Source: Bacillus sp. EAC
GTDB taxonomy: Bacteria; Bacillota; Bacilli; Bacillales; Bacillaceae_G
Direction of reading: 5' to 3'
DNA: 64,000 nucleotides
Assembly (NCBI RefSeq): GCF_002156875.1
Contig: NZ_NCSY01000004.1
Coordinates: forward strand, 434,001 to 498,000
Numbering within the stretch: the first letter of the stretch is position 1; each line of letters opens with the position of its first letter. Under the pieces are notes generated by a model. It did no database searches. It was not told the DNA's origin and saw nothing but the letters and a program-made list of their open reading frames with translations. Shown here piece after piece: positions 52,941 through 61,937 of the stretch. Made by a program: the position numbers and the translations under genes.

Positions 52941-54758
52941 TTGGAAGCGCTTCCTATATTGCCTATGAGAAACAAACTAGTCGTATTCATTAAAAAGTAT
53001 TTTCTATTTTCTCTACGTTCCACAATCATTTCTTTATTTCTGCCGGTCATCCTATTTTTTATCGCATTTACGGGCTGGATATCCTATCAGATAGCTGTAA
53101 CCCAGCTGGAGGAAAATGCTTATAAAAGTGTAAATGATACAGTATTCCAGACTAAGTCCTATTTAGAGAACAGACTATTTGATGTGTTCGAACAGCTGGT
53201 TACTTTCTCTAATGACCCGAAGACATTAGAATTAATTGATTCAGAATATTCGGAATCAAATCCTAATGATTATATTAAAATGAGCAATTCATTGAAAGCT
53301 ATTCATTTAAACTACAACTCGATTATCGAATCTATTCTAGTTGAAATGCATAATGGGAAATTTACTTTATATCGCAGTGATTTCCGAATGAATTTCAATC
53401 AATTTCCTTATAAGGAATATGCTGAACAATATCAGGGCAGCAAGCAAGGCTTTTATTGGCATAATGAGCATCTTGATGATATTTTTGCAAGTAAATCAGA
53501 AGTGGTAAGCGTGTTTAAGTTGATAGGCAACGACCGCTCAAAAGCAAATGGTATATTTCTCTTTAATTTACGGAAGAGTTTCTTTGAAAATGTTCTAAAT
53601 AAATCATTGATTGGGGAGCATGGCTATTTAACCCTTGTCAGCCGGGACGGTACCTTTAATTCAAAAGCAGTGGCAAACGAATACCGTTTGAATTCAAAGG
53701 AACTAAGCTATCTGCAGTCATTACAAGATGAAAAAGGCCGTTATGAGTTTCAAAATGCAGTTGGAAAGAACATGACGATTATCTACGATACAATCGGTGT
53801 AAATAAGTGGAAAGTGGCTGCCATTTTTCCAACGGATGAGATTTTAAAGAAAGTCAATTATATTAAATTTGTAACGGTTATGCTTATTTTAATGTTAACA
53901 GTCATTGCTATTTTAATTGCGAATTTTTTGGCTAAATATATTACCGATCCAGTCTCTGCGCTAGTTTCTCAAACGAAGCAAATTAATGAAGATAATTTAA
54001 ATATTACTTTCACACATAAGGGCCCTAGAGAAATTGGGATTTTGAAAACAGCATTGGACGAATTATTGGTTAGAATTAACACGCTCTTGGACCAAATTAG
54101 ACTTGAACAGGATGAAAAGAGGCAGCTTGAGTTCTCCATTATGCATGCACAAATCAATCCTCATTTTCTATATAATACCCTTTATTCGATAAAGGGCTTG
54201 TCCGATATGGGAATGAATAAAGAAGCCAGCAGTATGATTACAGCACTGTCCAATTTTTTTCGTATTAGTATCAGCAGAGGGAAAGAAATTATCAGTTTAG
54301 AGGAAGAAATTGCACATATCCAAAATTATCTAATCATCCAAGAAATGAGATATGGAGATGATTTTTCGTATGAAATTACTATTGATCCAAATCTATTATC
54401 CTGCAAAATTGTTAAACTGACTCTACAGCCTTTGATAGAAAATGCAATCTATCACGGAGTTAAACAAAAAAGGGGGAAGGGAAAGATTATTATAAAGGGA
54501 TATGAAATAAGCGATATGGTATGCCTCGAAGTAACTGACAATGGCTCTGGTATCGAGAGTGAGAAATTAAGGATTATTAAAGAAGAGCTTCAGAGCAAAA
54601 GGGGGAATTCCCCGACTATAGGAATCGGTTTAAGGAGTGTCCATGAAAGAATCAAGCTACATTATGGGGAAGCATATGGTTTATCTATAGAAAGTGAAGC
54701 TGGTTTAGGAACAAAAACAGTGGTAAGAATCCCAAAATCATGGGGAGGACTTAGCTAA
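52941..54758 (+). CDS. Sensor histidine kinase, YesM type
   Basis: 605-aa membrane kinase. TTG 52941 directly follows GGGGGGTGAT; an alternative ATG at 52965 has no ribosome binding site. It has a membrane segment at ~25-50, an extracytoplasmic Cache-like sensor (~50-310), a second membrane segment (~310-335), HAMP (~335-390), and a His_kinase domain with phosphoacceptor His408 (NPHFLYNTL). The ATPase domain (~490-605) has the LQPLIENAIYHG N-box and DNGSGI. It overlaps the response regulator gene by one base. YesM/YesN systems in Bacillus control rhamnogalacturonan/pectin genes; detection of a pectin product is inferred from the neighbours. Confidence 0.9.
   Translation: MEALPILPMRNKLVVFIKKYFLFSLRSTIISLFLPVILFFIAFTGWISYQIAVTQLEENAYKSVNDTVFQTKSYLENRLFDVFEQLVTFSNDPKTLELIDSEYSESNPNDYIKMSNSLKAIHLNYNSIIESILVEMHNGKFTLYRSDFRMNFNQFPYKEYAEQYQGSKQGFYWHNEHLDDIFASKSEVVSVFKLIGNDRSKANGIFLFNLRKSFFENVLNKSLIGEHGYLTLVSRDGTFNSKAVANEYRLNSKELSYLQSLQDEKGRYEFQNAVGKNMTIIYDTIGVNKWKVAAIFPTDEILKKVNYIKFVTVMLILMLTVIAILIANFLAKYITDPVSALVSQTKQINEDNLNITFTHKGPREIGILKTALDELLVRINTLLDQIRLEQDEKRQLEFSIMHAQINPHFLYNTLYSIKGLSDMGMNKEASSMITALSNFFRISISRGKEIISLEEEIAHIQNYLIIQEMRYGDDFSYEITIDPNLLSCKIVKLTLQPLIENAIYHGVKQKRGKGKIIIKGYEISDMVCLEVTDNGSGIESEKLRIIKEELQSKRGNSPTIGIGLRSVHERIKLHYGEAYGLSIESEAGLGTKTVVRIPKSWGGLS
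52942..52955. promoter_or_regulatory. Palindrome with cre-like core at the kinase start
   Basis: TGGAAGCGCTTCCT contains a perfect 12-bp palindrome GGAAGCGCTTCC with the central CG and spacing of cre sites, but three consensus positions differ. It overlaps the first codons of the kinase gene. Confidence 0.3.
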
Positions 54759-56338
54759 TGTATAAGGTTGCAATTGTTGATGACGATCGAATTATCCGTA
54801 AAGGCTTATCTAGTGTTATACCCTGGACGGAGCATGGATTTGAATTGGTTGGTGTAGGCGCAGATGGTGAACAAGGTCTGGAAATTATTAAAGAACATGA
54901 TCCTCATATTGTCATCTCCGATATTCAAATGCCTTTTATGGATGGACTGGAAATGACTAAGGCGATTAAAGAACATAATCCTAAAACTAAAGTAATTTTG
55001 CTAACGGGTTATGAAGATTTTAAATATGCCCATGAAGCAATTAAATTAAAAGCTTTTGATTATCTGCTAAAACCAGTTGAAACGAGTGAGTTGATTGAGA
55101 AGCTGAAACAAGCATCGCTAGAATTAGAGCTTGAGCTGCAGAAAGAAAATCATATAAACGAAAGTCAAAATTATCTCCAACAGCAGTTTCTTAAAAGGTT
55201 AAGTCTGAACGATTTGACGAATGAAGAAATCATTAAAGAGTTAAGTATAGTAGGTTTGGAGCCGAGCGGAACACATATAGCGGCTCTATATGTCAAAATG
55301 GACCAAGCAGATTTTGCACATCGGACAAACATGGAAACAGTGAAAGAAAGTATTATGGAGCACTGCAGAGAGATCCTTGACCTTTTAAAAATGGAAGGAT
55401 GCGTTTTAAACGCTGAAAACGAACACTTTGCTGTTTTTCTTTTTGGCCCCGATTTACTGGTAGATGATTTTGCTCGTTCTATTACGAATGTAACTGGGGA
55501 ATTCCTCTCAACAATACAGCAAAAGCTTCATACAACGATTACCATTACACGTGGAAGAGTCAGTGAGGAACTTGTAGACTTGTGCTGCTCCTATCGGGAA
55601 GCATTAAAAGCGATGGACTTCAGACATTTGGTAGGTATCAATCAAGCATATTCTATAGAAGAAATTGAATTGTCACATTGTGAGGAAGTAGCAGAGCAAT
55701 TAAAAATTGAAGAAGATTTATTCCGATATATTACACTGGGACTTCCGGAAAAAGTGTCGGAGTTGTTAGAAAATGCCAGAAAAGAACTATTGATAAATAA
55801 AAGAGTGTCCTTGCAGGAAATGGTTTTGTTTGCGGTCAGGGTCATAAGTTTATTATTATATGAATCAACTAAAATCGCAAAAAACTGGGACTTTACAAAG
55901 TTTGAAAATGTTGAAACTAGGGTAGTCAAATTGCAGACGCTTGATGAAATCTTTTCCGAATTAAAAGTGATTACTATCGATTTAGCTGAGTTTGTTAAAA
56001 GGTTAAATGGGAATCAAAAACATTCGCTTGTTGATAAGGCAATTGACTTCATTCGTGAAAATTACCACGTGGCCAATTTAAGCCTTCAAACAGTGGCAAA
56101 AGAAGTTCATGTGAGTTCAGCCTATCTTAGTAATCTCTTTAAAGTAGAGAAGGGGATTAACTTTGGAGATGTTCTCCTTGAAACGAGGATGAAAAATGCT
56201 ATGGAGCTATTTCAGAAATCAGATTTGAGGACTTATGAGGTCGCTGAAAGGGTTGGTTACTCTAATCCCCAATATTTCAGCAGCAGTTTTAAAAAATACA
56301 CGGGTTATTCTCCAATCGAATTTAAAAAACTAAAATAG
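54758..56338 (+). CDS. Response regulator with AraC-type DNA-binding domain, YesN type
   Basis: 526 aa; the ATG overlaps the kinase stop by one base, so the pair is translationally coupled. Receiver domain ~1-120 with Asp8-Asp10, phosphoacceptor Asp55 (ISDIQMP), Thr83 and Lys106 (LLKPVE). A central linker of about 280 residues follows, then an AraC/XylS double helix-turn-helix (~425-526) with the signature VAERVGYSNPQYFSSSFKKY. Probably activates the pectin-degradation and transport genes of this locus upon signal from the YesM-type kinase. Targets are inferred. Confidence 0.92.
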   Translation: MYKVAIVDDDRIIRKGLSSVIPWTEHGFELVGVGADGEQGLEIIKEHDPHIVISDIQMPFMDGLEMTKAIKEHNPKTKVILLTGYEDFKYAHEAIKLKAFDYLLKPVETSELIEKLKQASLELELELQKENHINESQNYLQQQFLKRLSLNDLTNEEIIKELSIVGLEPSGTHIAALYVKMDQADFAHRTNMETVKESIMEHCREILDLLKMEGCVLNAENEHFAVFLFGPDLLVDDFARSITNVTGEFLSTIQQKLHTTITITRGRVSEELVDLCCSYREALKAMDFRHLVGINQAYSIEEIELSHCEEVAEQLKIEEDLFRYITLGLPEKVSELLENARKELLINKRVSLQEMVLFAVRVISLLLYESTKIAKNWDFTKFENVETRVVKLQTLDEIFSELKVITIDLAEFVKRLNGNQKHSLVDKAIDFIRENYHVANLSLQTVAKEVHVSSAYLSNLFKVEKGINFGDVLLETRMKNAMELFQKSDLRTYEVAERVGYSNPQYFSSSFKKYTGYSPIEFKKLK

Positions 56339-56397
56339 GCATATTATTTCGGCTATCGTGATAAAAATAAATGACCCTATAAATTAACGGTGATGTA

Positions 56398-57738
56398 ATG
56401 GAGAAGGGGTGGAAATTTACATTGTCAAAGATTTTTAAGAATTCCACTTTTATTAGGATACTGATATTTTTTATTCCATTGGCTGTATCTGCAAGTCTTA
56501 CTTCCATTTCCCATGTCATTATTAATGGGACATTGAGCCGAACCGACCATGCTGAAGTCATAATTGCCAATTATGCGATCGCTTTTTCTTTATTTGGAAT
56601 CCTTGAACGGCCAGTTTTGGTTTTTAGGCAAACGAGCTCAGCCTTGGCAAATGGGAAAGCTTCCTTCAACAAAATTGCAACCTTTTTTATCAAAGTGTCG
56701 CTTGTCATAGCAGCCCTGTGTTCATTAATCGGTCTTACTCGGTTTGGGGACTTGGTGTTTAAGTATGGTTTTAATGCGGAAGCTGATTCAATGGCTTCCT
56801 TGAAGTTTACCTTTCTTATTCTTTCGGGAGTTATTTTATTTTCAGGGCTCCGATGCTTATATCAAGGATTAATTATTAATAAGTTGGAAACAAAATGGGT
56901 AACCATAGGCGTCGTTATTCGGTTAGTAGGCATGTTTACTGTCGCCCTATATTTGAACTTATCTAATCATGCAAAAAGTAGTGTTGCAGGAGCGATAATC
57001 TTTTTAACTGGAATGGCAATCGAATGCTTCATAAGTGTGTGGAGAGGGAATTCGATTGTTAAAGAAAACAAAAAGGAAATCGATACAACTTTGAGACAAA
57101 AAGAAATTTCTGCTTTTTATTTTCCATTAGTTTTTTATTTGTCTTTTCAAACCATCTTAATTCCCATGATTTACGCGTTTCTTGGTAATATACATGATGT
57201 TCATTTAGGAATTGCTTCTTTCGCATTAGCTTTTAGCATTACGAATCTAATACTGAGCTTCTTTATGTACACTCATCAGATCGTCCTGCAATTCTATGAA
57301 AAAAACAAACGAACGGTTTTGAAATGCGTGATGGTTTTCAGTATCGTTCCATCTGTCTTTCTGGCAATTCTATGTTTTACATCTGCCGGCCCATGGTTTA
57401 TGAGAACAGTGCTAGGTGCTGACATGGAATTGGCAACTGAAAGTCTGAATGTATTAAAATTTTTTATTATTAAGACCTTGGTTTTCCCGTGGGTGGATTA
57501 CTACGGAGGCATTCTCATGCTTCAAAAAAATACAAAATCACTGTTAAAACCTCAAATTTTTAACATGATTACTGTTGTCCTAGTCATCATTCCATTAGTA
57601 TATTTGAATCCGGCATTAAATGGTAGGTCCGGTGCTATTGCAGCTTCAACAGGTGAATTAATCGGCTTGTTGGGAGTTTACTCCGTTGTAAACCGTAGTC
57701 AAAAAGTCACTAAAGTGGTAGAACAAAAAACGATTTAA
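56398..57738 (+). CDS. Polytopic membrane protein of the MOP/MATE-like type
   Basis: 446 aa with 11-12 hydrophobic segments spread over the whole length. The layout (two six-helix halves, N-terminal FIPLAVSASLTSISHVIING) resembles the MOP superfamily (MATE and polysaccharide flippases). The ATG at 56398 has GGTGAT upstream; an in-frame TTG at 56422 with AAGGGGTGG 9 bases before it is an equally good start (438 aa). It lies between the YesMN genes and the galacturonate pathway, so it may export or import a uronic acid or relieve a toxic intermediate. No dedicated galacturonate permease (ExuT-like) is seen in the window, which makes this protein worth noting. Substrate unknown. Confidence 0.75.
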   Translation: MEKGWKFTLSKIFKNSTFIRILIFFIPLAVSASLTSISHVIINGTLSRTDHAEVIIANYAIAFSLFGILERPVLVFRQTSSALANGKASFNKIATFFIKVSLVIAALCSLIGLTRFGDLVFKYGFNAEADSMASLKFTFLILSGVILFSGLRCLYQGLIINKLETKWVTIGVVIRLVGMFTVALYLNLSNHAKSSVAGAIIFLTGMAIECFISVWRGNSIVKENKKEIDTTLRQKEISAFYFPLVFYLSFQTILIPMIYAFLGNIHDVHLGIASFALAFSITNLILSFFMYTHQIVLQFYEKNKRTVLKCVMVFSIVPSVFLAILCFTSAGPWFMRTVLGADMELATESLNVLKFFIIKTLVFPWVDYYGGILMLQKNTKSLLKPQIFNMITVVLVIIPLVYLNPALNGRSGAIAASTGELIGLLGVYSVVNRSQKVTKVVEQKTI

Positions 57739-57752
57739 TGTTTGCATAAAAA

Positions 57753-57766
57753 TGTTAACGTTAACA
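57753..57766. promoter_or_regulatory. LacI-type operator, upstream copy
   Basis: Perfect palindrome TGTTAACGTTAACA with the central CG of LacI-family operators. An identical copy lies 65 bp downstream, on the other side of the promoter. It also matches the cre consensus at all but one informative position, so CcpA binding is possible. Confidence 0.7.
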
Positions 57767-57772
57767 TTCTTG

Positions 57773-57802
57773 TTTACATGCGTTATTTCAACATGGTAAA
57801 CT
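57773..57802 (+). promoter_or_regulatory. Promoter of the uxaC operon
   Basis: -35 TTTACA, 18-base spacer, extended -10 TGGTAAACT, placed between the two operator copies. This is a sigma-A-type promoter well positioned for double-operator repression. Confidence 0.6.
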
Positions 57803-57817
57803 GAAAATACAGAAAAT

Positions 57818-57831
57818 TGTTAACGTTAACA
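57818..57831. promoter_or_regulatory. LacI-type operator, downstream copy
   Basis: TGTTAACGTTAACA, identical to 57753-57766. It lies just after the expected transcription start, about 27 bases before the uxaC start codon. The LacI-type gene at 59382 is the obvious candidate repressor. Confidence 0.7.
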
Positions 57832-57857
57832 AAAAATATCATAAGAAGGTGCTCGAA

Positions 57858-59297
57858 GTGGAAAAATTCATGGGACCAAATTTTTTATTAAAAAATGAAA
57901 TCGCTATCTCTTTATATCATGATGTTGCGAAGAAAATGCCAATTATTGACTATCATTGCCACTTAAGCCCCAAAGAAATTTATGAAAATAAGAAATTTAA
58001 AAATATTACAGAAGCATGGCTTTATGGAGATCACTATAAATGGCGGGCAATGCGAGCTAATGGTATATCCGAGGAATTTATAACTGGTAACGCAAGCGAC
58101 TATGAGAAATTTCTGGCGTGGGCAAAAACAATTCCAATGACAGTTGGTAACCCTCTTTATAACTGGACGCATTTAGAGCTTCAACGATTTTTTGGAATTC
58201 ATGATGTCCTTAACGAACAGAGTGCACCTGGAATTTGGGATAAAGTAAATGGATTACTAAATGGGCAAGGATATTCTGTCCGTGAATTAATTGTAAAGTC
58301 TAATGTACGAGTAATTTGTACAACAGATGATCCGATTGACAATTTGGAATATCATATATTGTTAAAGAATGAGAAAGACTTCCCGGTGAGTGTTGTACCC
58401 GGATTCAGACCCGATAAGGGACTAGAAATAAACCGTGAAGGTTTTCTTGATTGGGTCGAAAAACTGAAGGAAGTTGCAAATCTTCAAATTAACACGTTTG
58501 AAGATTACCTTGCAGCATTAGAAGCAAGGGTTCGGTACTTCCATGAATCCGGAGGTACGGTTTCCGATCATGCATTAGATTCCATGGTGTTTGAAGAAGC
58601 TTCCTTTGAAGAAGTTGCTCAGATTTTTGAACAAAGGTTATCTGGCATCGATATTTCACTAGAAGCCGAAAGGAAATTTAAGACTTACACACTTATCTAC
58701 CTTTGTAAACTGTATGCAAACCTAGGCTGGGCGATGCAATTCCATATCAATGCTCATCGGAATAACAATACGAGAAAGTTACGCCAACTTGGTCCTGATA
58801 CTGGTTACGATTCAATCAATGATGATCAAATTGCCAAACCATTGGTAAGGATTCTTGATTCCTTAGAGCAAGAAGGCAAGCTACCTAAAACGATCCTTTA
58901 TTCGTTAAATCCAAACGATAACTATGTGATAGCTAGCATAATCAATTGTTTTCAAGATGGAACCACTCCTGGGAAAATCCAATTCGGCACAGCTTGGTGG
59001 TTCAATGATACCAAAGATGGTATGCTTGACCAGATGAAAGCACTGTCTAATGTAGGTCTTTTCAGCAAATTCATTGGAATGCTCACAGACTCTAGAAGCT
59101 TTTTATCCTACAATAGACATGAATATTTTCGAAGATTGGTATGTAACTTGATTGGAGAATGGGTTGAGAACGGTGAAGTGCCTTATGATTTGGAGTTACT
59201 GGGCAAAATTGTCAAAGGTATCTGTTATGATAATGCGAAAGACTACTTCAATTTTAAAATCCTAGAACCCAGTCGGGAGCCTAAACTAAATTATTAA
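57858..59297 (+). CDS. uxaC: Glucuronate/galacturonate isomerase
   Basis: 479-aa cytoplasmic enzyme that isomerises D-galacturonate to D-tagaturonate (and D-glucuronate to D-fructuronate), first step of the uronate pathway. GTG 57858 is preferred over GTG 57849 because AAGGTG lies 6 bases before it and the product then begins EKFMGPNFLL as in the family. The amidohydrolase-like metal site IIDYHCHLSP (~36) and the WKWRAM-type segment (HYKWRAMRANG) are present. Length is typical (~470). First gene of uxaC-lacI-uxaB-uxaA-kdgA, behind a promoter flanked by two operators. Confidence 0.95.
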   Translation: MEKFMGPNFLLKNEIAISLYHDVAKKMPIIDYHCHLSPKEIYENKKFKNITEAWLYGDHYKWRAMRANGISEEFITGNASDYEKFLAWAKTIPMTVGNPLYNWTHLELQRFFGIHDVLNEQSAPGIWDKVNGLLNGQGYSVRELIVKSNVRVICTTDDPIDNLEYHILLKNEKDFPVSVVPGFRPDKGLEINREGFLDWVEKLKEVANLQINTFEDYLAALEARVRYFHESGGTVSDHALDSMVFEEASFEEVAQIFEQRLSGIDISLEAERKFKTYTLIYLCKLYANLGWAMQFHINAHRNNNTRKLRQLGPDTGYDSINDDQIAKPLVRILDSLEQEGKLPKTILYSLNPNDNYVIASIINCFQDGTTPGKIQFGTAWWFNDTKDGMLDQMKALSNVGLFSKFIGMLTDSRSFLSYNRHEYFRRLVCNLIGEWVENGEVPYDLELLGKIVKGICYDNAKDYFNFKILEPSREPKLNY

Positions 59298-59381
59298 GAT
59301 GATTTTAATATGAAGAGGTAAAAAGTAGTGATGAAAAAGCTTTAATTAAATGGCTGATGTTGAAAAAGGAAGGTTTTAAAG

Positions 59382-60380
59382 ATGGTTACAATAAAAGATA
59401 TTGCTAAGTTAGCTAATGTATCACATACAACGGTGTCGAGGGCACTTAACAACAGCCCATTAATTAAAGAGCCAACCAAAAGAAAAATACTTGATATTGC
59501 CTCTCAGCTAAACTATACACCAAATTTTAATGCAAAAAGTTTAGTGATGCAGAAATCCTATACCATCGGGTTATTTTTAACGAGTATCAGTAATGGGACA
59601 TCAGCAAGTTTTCTTTCTGATACGATTAAGGGTGTCAATAGCATTATAACGCAAGATTATAATCTTTTCATTCGCGGCATTGATGATTATCAAGATTATT
59701 CAAGTATAAATTCTCAAAGGTTTGATGGAATTATTCTAATGAGTCAAAGCGTCAGTGACAACTCCTTTATCTATCATGTTTTGCAAAAGGGAATCCCTCT
59801 AGTTGTCCTTAATAGAGAGGTTGAAGAAGATAATCTTATTAATATTGTAAGTAATGATACTGAGGGATCACGTAAGGCAGTGGAATACCTGATAGAAAGT
59901 GGTCATCGTGATATAGCGATTATCGAAGGAACACCAAGCTTTAAATCGGCTCAAAAGCGAAAAGAAGGTTACCAGAAAGCATTAATTGAAAATGGCATTC
60001 CCATAAAAAATGAATATTCAGTTCAGGGAAATTATGATATGGAAAGTGGATACCAGGCAATGGGAAGATTATTGTCTTTGAAGAATCCCCCTACTGCAGT
60101 ATTTTGTTCAAATGATGACATGGCCATTGGAGCAATGAACGCAGTATTTGCAAAAGGTTTAAAAGTTCCTGATGATATTTCAGTGTTTGGTTTTGATGAT
60201 ATTGGATTCTCACAATATACAACGCCAAGGCTTACGACCGTAAAACGTCCTTTAGAACAAATTAGCATTCATGGTGCAAAAAAAGTGCTTTCGCTTATCA
60301 TTGGAGATGAGCAGGAGGCTGAAAAAATACTCTTAAAAACTGAACTGATTATAAGAGATTCGGTAAAAAAATTCGTATAA
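59382..60380 (+). CDS. LacI-family repressor of uronate genes (ExuR-like)
   Basis: 332 aa. N-terminal helix-turn-helix and hinge (TIKDIAKLANVSHTTVSRAL, ~2-60) are followed by a periplasmic-binding-protein-like effector domain (~60-330). AAGGAAGG lies about 8 bases before the ATG. Its place between uxaC and uxaB recalls the B. subtilis locus, where the LacI-type ExuR gene precedes uxaB-uxaA. The palindromes at 57753 and 57818 are probably its targets and a uronate or keto-sugar acid its inducer; both are inferred. An 8-bp hairpin ATACCCCT/AGGGGTAT follows the stop. Confidence 0.92.
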   Translation: MVTIKDIAKLANVSHTTVSRALNNSPLIKEPTKRKILDIASQLNYTPNFNAKSLVMQKSYTIGLFLTSISNGTSASFLSDTIKGVNSIITQDYNLFIRGIDDYQDYSSINSQRFDGIILMSQSVSDNSFIYHVLQKGIPLVVLNREVEEDNLINIVSNDTEGSRKAVEYLIESGHRDIAIIEGTPSFKSAQKRKEGYQKALIENGIPIKNEYSVQGNYDMESGYQAMGRLLSLKNPPTAVFCSNDDMAIGAMNAVFAKGLKVPDDISVFGFDDIGFSQYTTPRLTTVKRPLEQISIHGAKKVLSLIIGDEQEAEKILLKTELIIRDSVKKFV

Positions 60381-60452
60381 CATACCCCTAAACTTATAGA
60401 AGGGGTATAACTAAAAATGTTCACGTGTGCATTAAGGTGAGGAGTGTGGACT

Positions 60453-61922
60453 ATGCAAAAGTTGAATCGAAAGAATTATAAAGGTTACCGTATCTACCCT
60501 GAAAGGATTCTTCAATTCGGAGAAGGGAACTTTTTAAGAGCCTTTGTTGACTGGCAAGTTCAAGTCTTGAACGAGAAAACCGACTTTAATGGAAGTGTCG
60601 TTGTAGTCCAGCCTAGAGGCTCTGAGAAGATCGAAAGGCTTAACAATCAAGACGGATTATTTACACTTTATTTACAGGGGATCAAGGATGGATGTCCTGT
60701 CAGCGAACATATTGTAATTGATTCAATCAGCCGTGGAATTAACCTTTTTACGGATTATCAGGCGTATATAGAGCTGTCTGCACAAGAGGAACTTCGTTTT
60801 ATCATAAGCAATACGACTGAGGCAGGGATTGCTTATGACCCTAAGGATAAATTGGAGGATCTGCCTCAGAAGAGTTTTCCCGGAAAATTGACCGCATTCT
60901 TATATCATCGATTCCAAGCTTTTTCTGGAGACCCAAAACGTGGCTGTGTCATTATACCTTGTGAACTGATTGAAAATAACGGGAAGGTACTGAAGGAGAT
61001 TATACTAAAGTACGCCCAAAACTGGAATCTTGGCAACGGGTTTATCAATTGGATCGAGCAAGCGAATACGTTTTGTTCGAGTCTAGTTGATCGAATTGTT
61101 CCTGGATTTCCTTCAGATACCTTTAATGAAAAAACGACAGAGCTTGGCTACCAAGATGAATTAATGGTGGTAGGTGAACAATACCATTTGTGGGTAATAG
61201 AAGGACCAGAATTTATAAAACACGAGCTTCCAGTTGAAGGGACGGGACTTAATACGATTATTGTAAACGATTTAACTCCATTCCGAACTCGTAAAGTTAG
61301 GATTCTAAACGGGGCCCACACTGCGATGACTCCTGTTGCTTATTTATCTGGATTAGAAACGGTTGAAGAAGCAGTAGGTGACAAAGAAGTTGGATTATTT
61401 ATTAGGGAAATGATAACCGAGGAAATATTACCTGGCCTCGAAGGGAATACTGCCGACCTTGTAGTATACGCCGAGGAGGTCCTCGGTCGGTTTGCCAACC
61501 CATATATTAAGCATTATTTAATGAGTATATCCTTAAATTCGATTTCTAAGTTTATTACAAGAAATTTGCCTTCACTTATTGATTACACAAAGAAGAGTAA
61601 TGTTCTTCCGCCAAGGATGGTTTTTGCTTTGAGCTGCCTAATCTACTTCTACCGAGGGAAAAGAGGAGAAGAAAATATCAGTTTGCAGGATCGAACTGAA
61701 ACACTAGAATTCTTTAAATCTACTTGGGAAATGTATGAAAATAAGAAAATAGATATATACGCTCTAGCGGAAAGAGTATTAAGTGAAAAGAAGCTTTGGG
61801 GAATGGACCTTCATACGATTTCAAATCTAACAGATACTGTAATAAAACACCTCAGTCAAATCGAACAACTGGGAGTAAGGAATGCGTTAATAGAATTATC
61901 TCATACATCGATTCATAAATAA
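60453..61922 (+). CDS. uxaB: Tagaturonate reductase (altronate oxidoreductase)
   Basis: 489-aa cytoplasmic enzyme of the mannitol dehydrogenase/polyol dehydrogenase family; reduces D-tagaturonate to D-altronate with NADH. ATG 60453 lies 8 bases after GGAG; GTG 60444 overlaps that site. The N-terminal nucleotide-binding region reads ILQFGEGNFLRAFVDW. The central segment with RKVRILNGAHTAM contains the conserved K/R-x-x-x-x-N-x-x-H active-site pattern of the family. Length is normal (~480-490). Fifteen bases separate it from uxaA, indicating co-transcription. Confidence 0.95.
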   Translation: MQKLNRKNYKGYRIYPERILQFGEGNFLRAFVDWQVQVLNEKTDFNGSVVVVQPRGSEKIERLNNQDGLFTLYLQGIKDGCPVSEHIVIDSISRGINLFTDYQAYIELSAQEELRFIISNTTEAGIAYDPKDKLEDLPQKSFPGKLTAFLYHRFQAFSGDPKRGCVIIPCELIENNGKVLKEIILKYAQNWNLGNGFINWIEQANTFCSSLVDRIVPGFPSDTFNEKTTELGYQDELMVVGEQYHLWVIEGPEFIKHELPVEGTGLNTIIVNDLTPFRTRKVRILNGAHTAMTPVAYLSGLETVEEAVGDKEVGLFIREMITEEILPGLEGNTADLVVYAEEVLGRFANPYIKHYLMSISLNSISKFITRNLPSLIDYTKKSNVLPPRMVFALSCLIYFYRGKRGEENISLQDRTETLEFFKSTWEMYENKKIDIYALAERVLSEKKLWGMDLHTISNLTDTVIKHLSQIEQLGVRNALIELSHTSIHK

Positions 61923-61937
61923 GGAGGGCTGGGTTAG

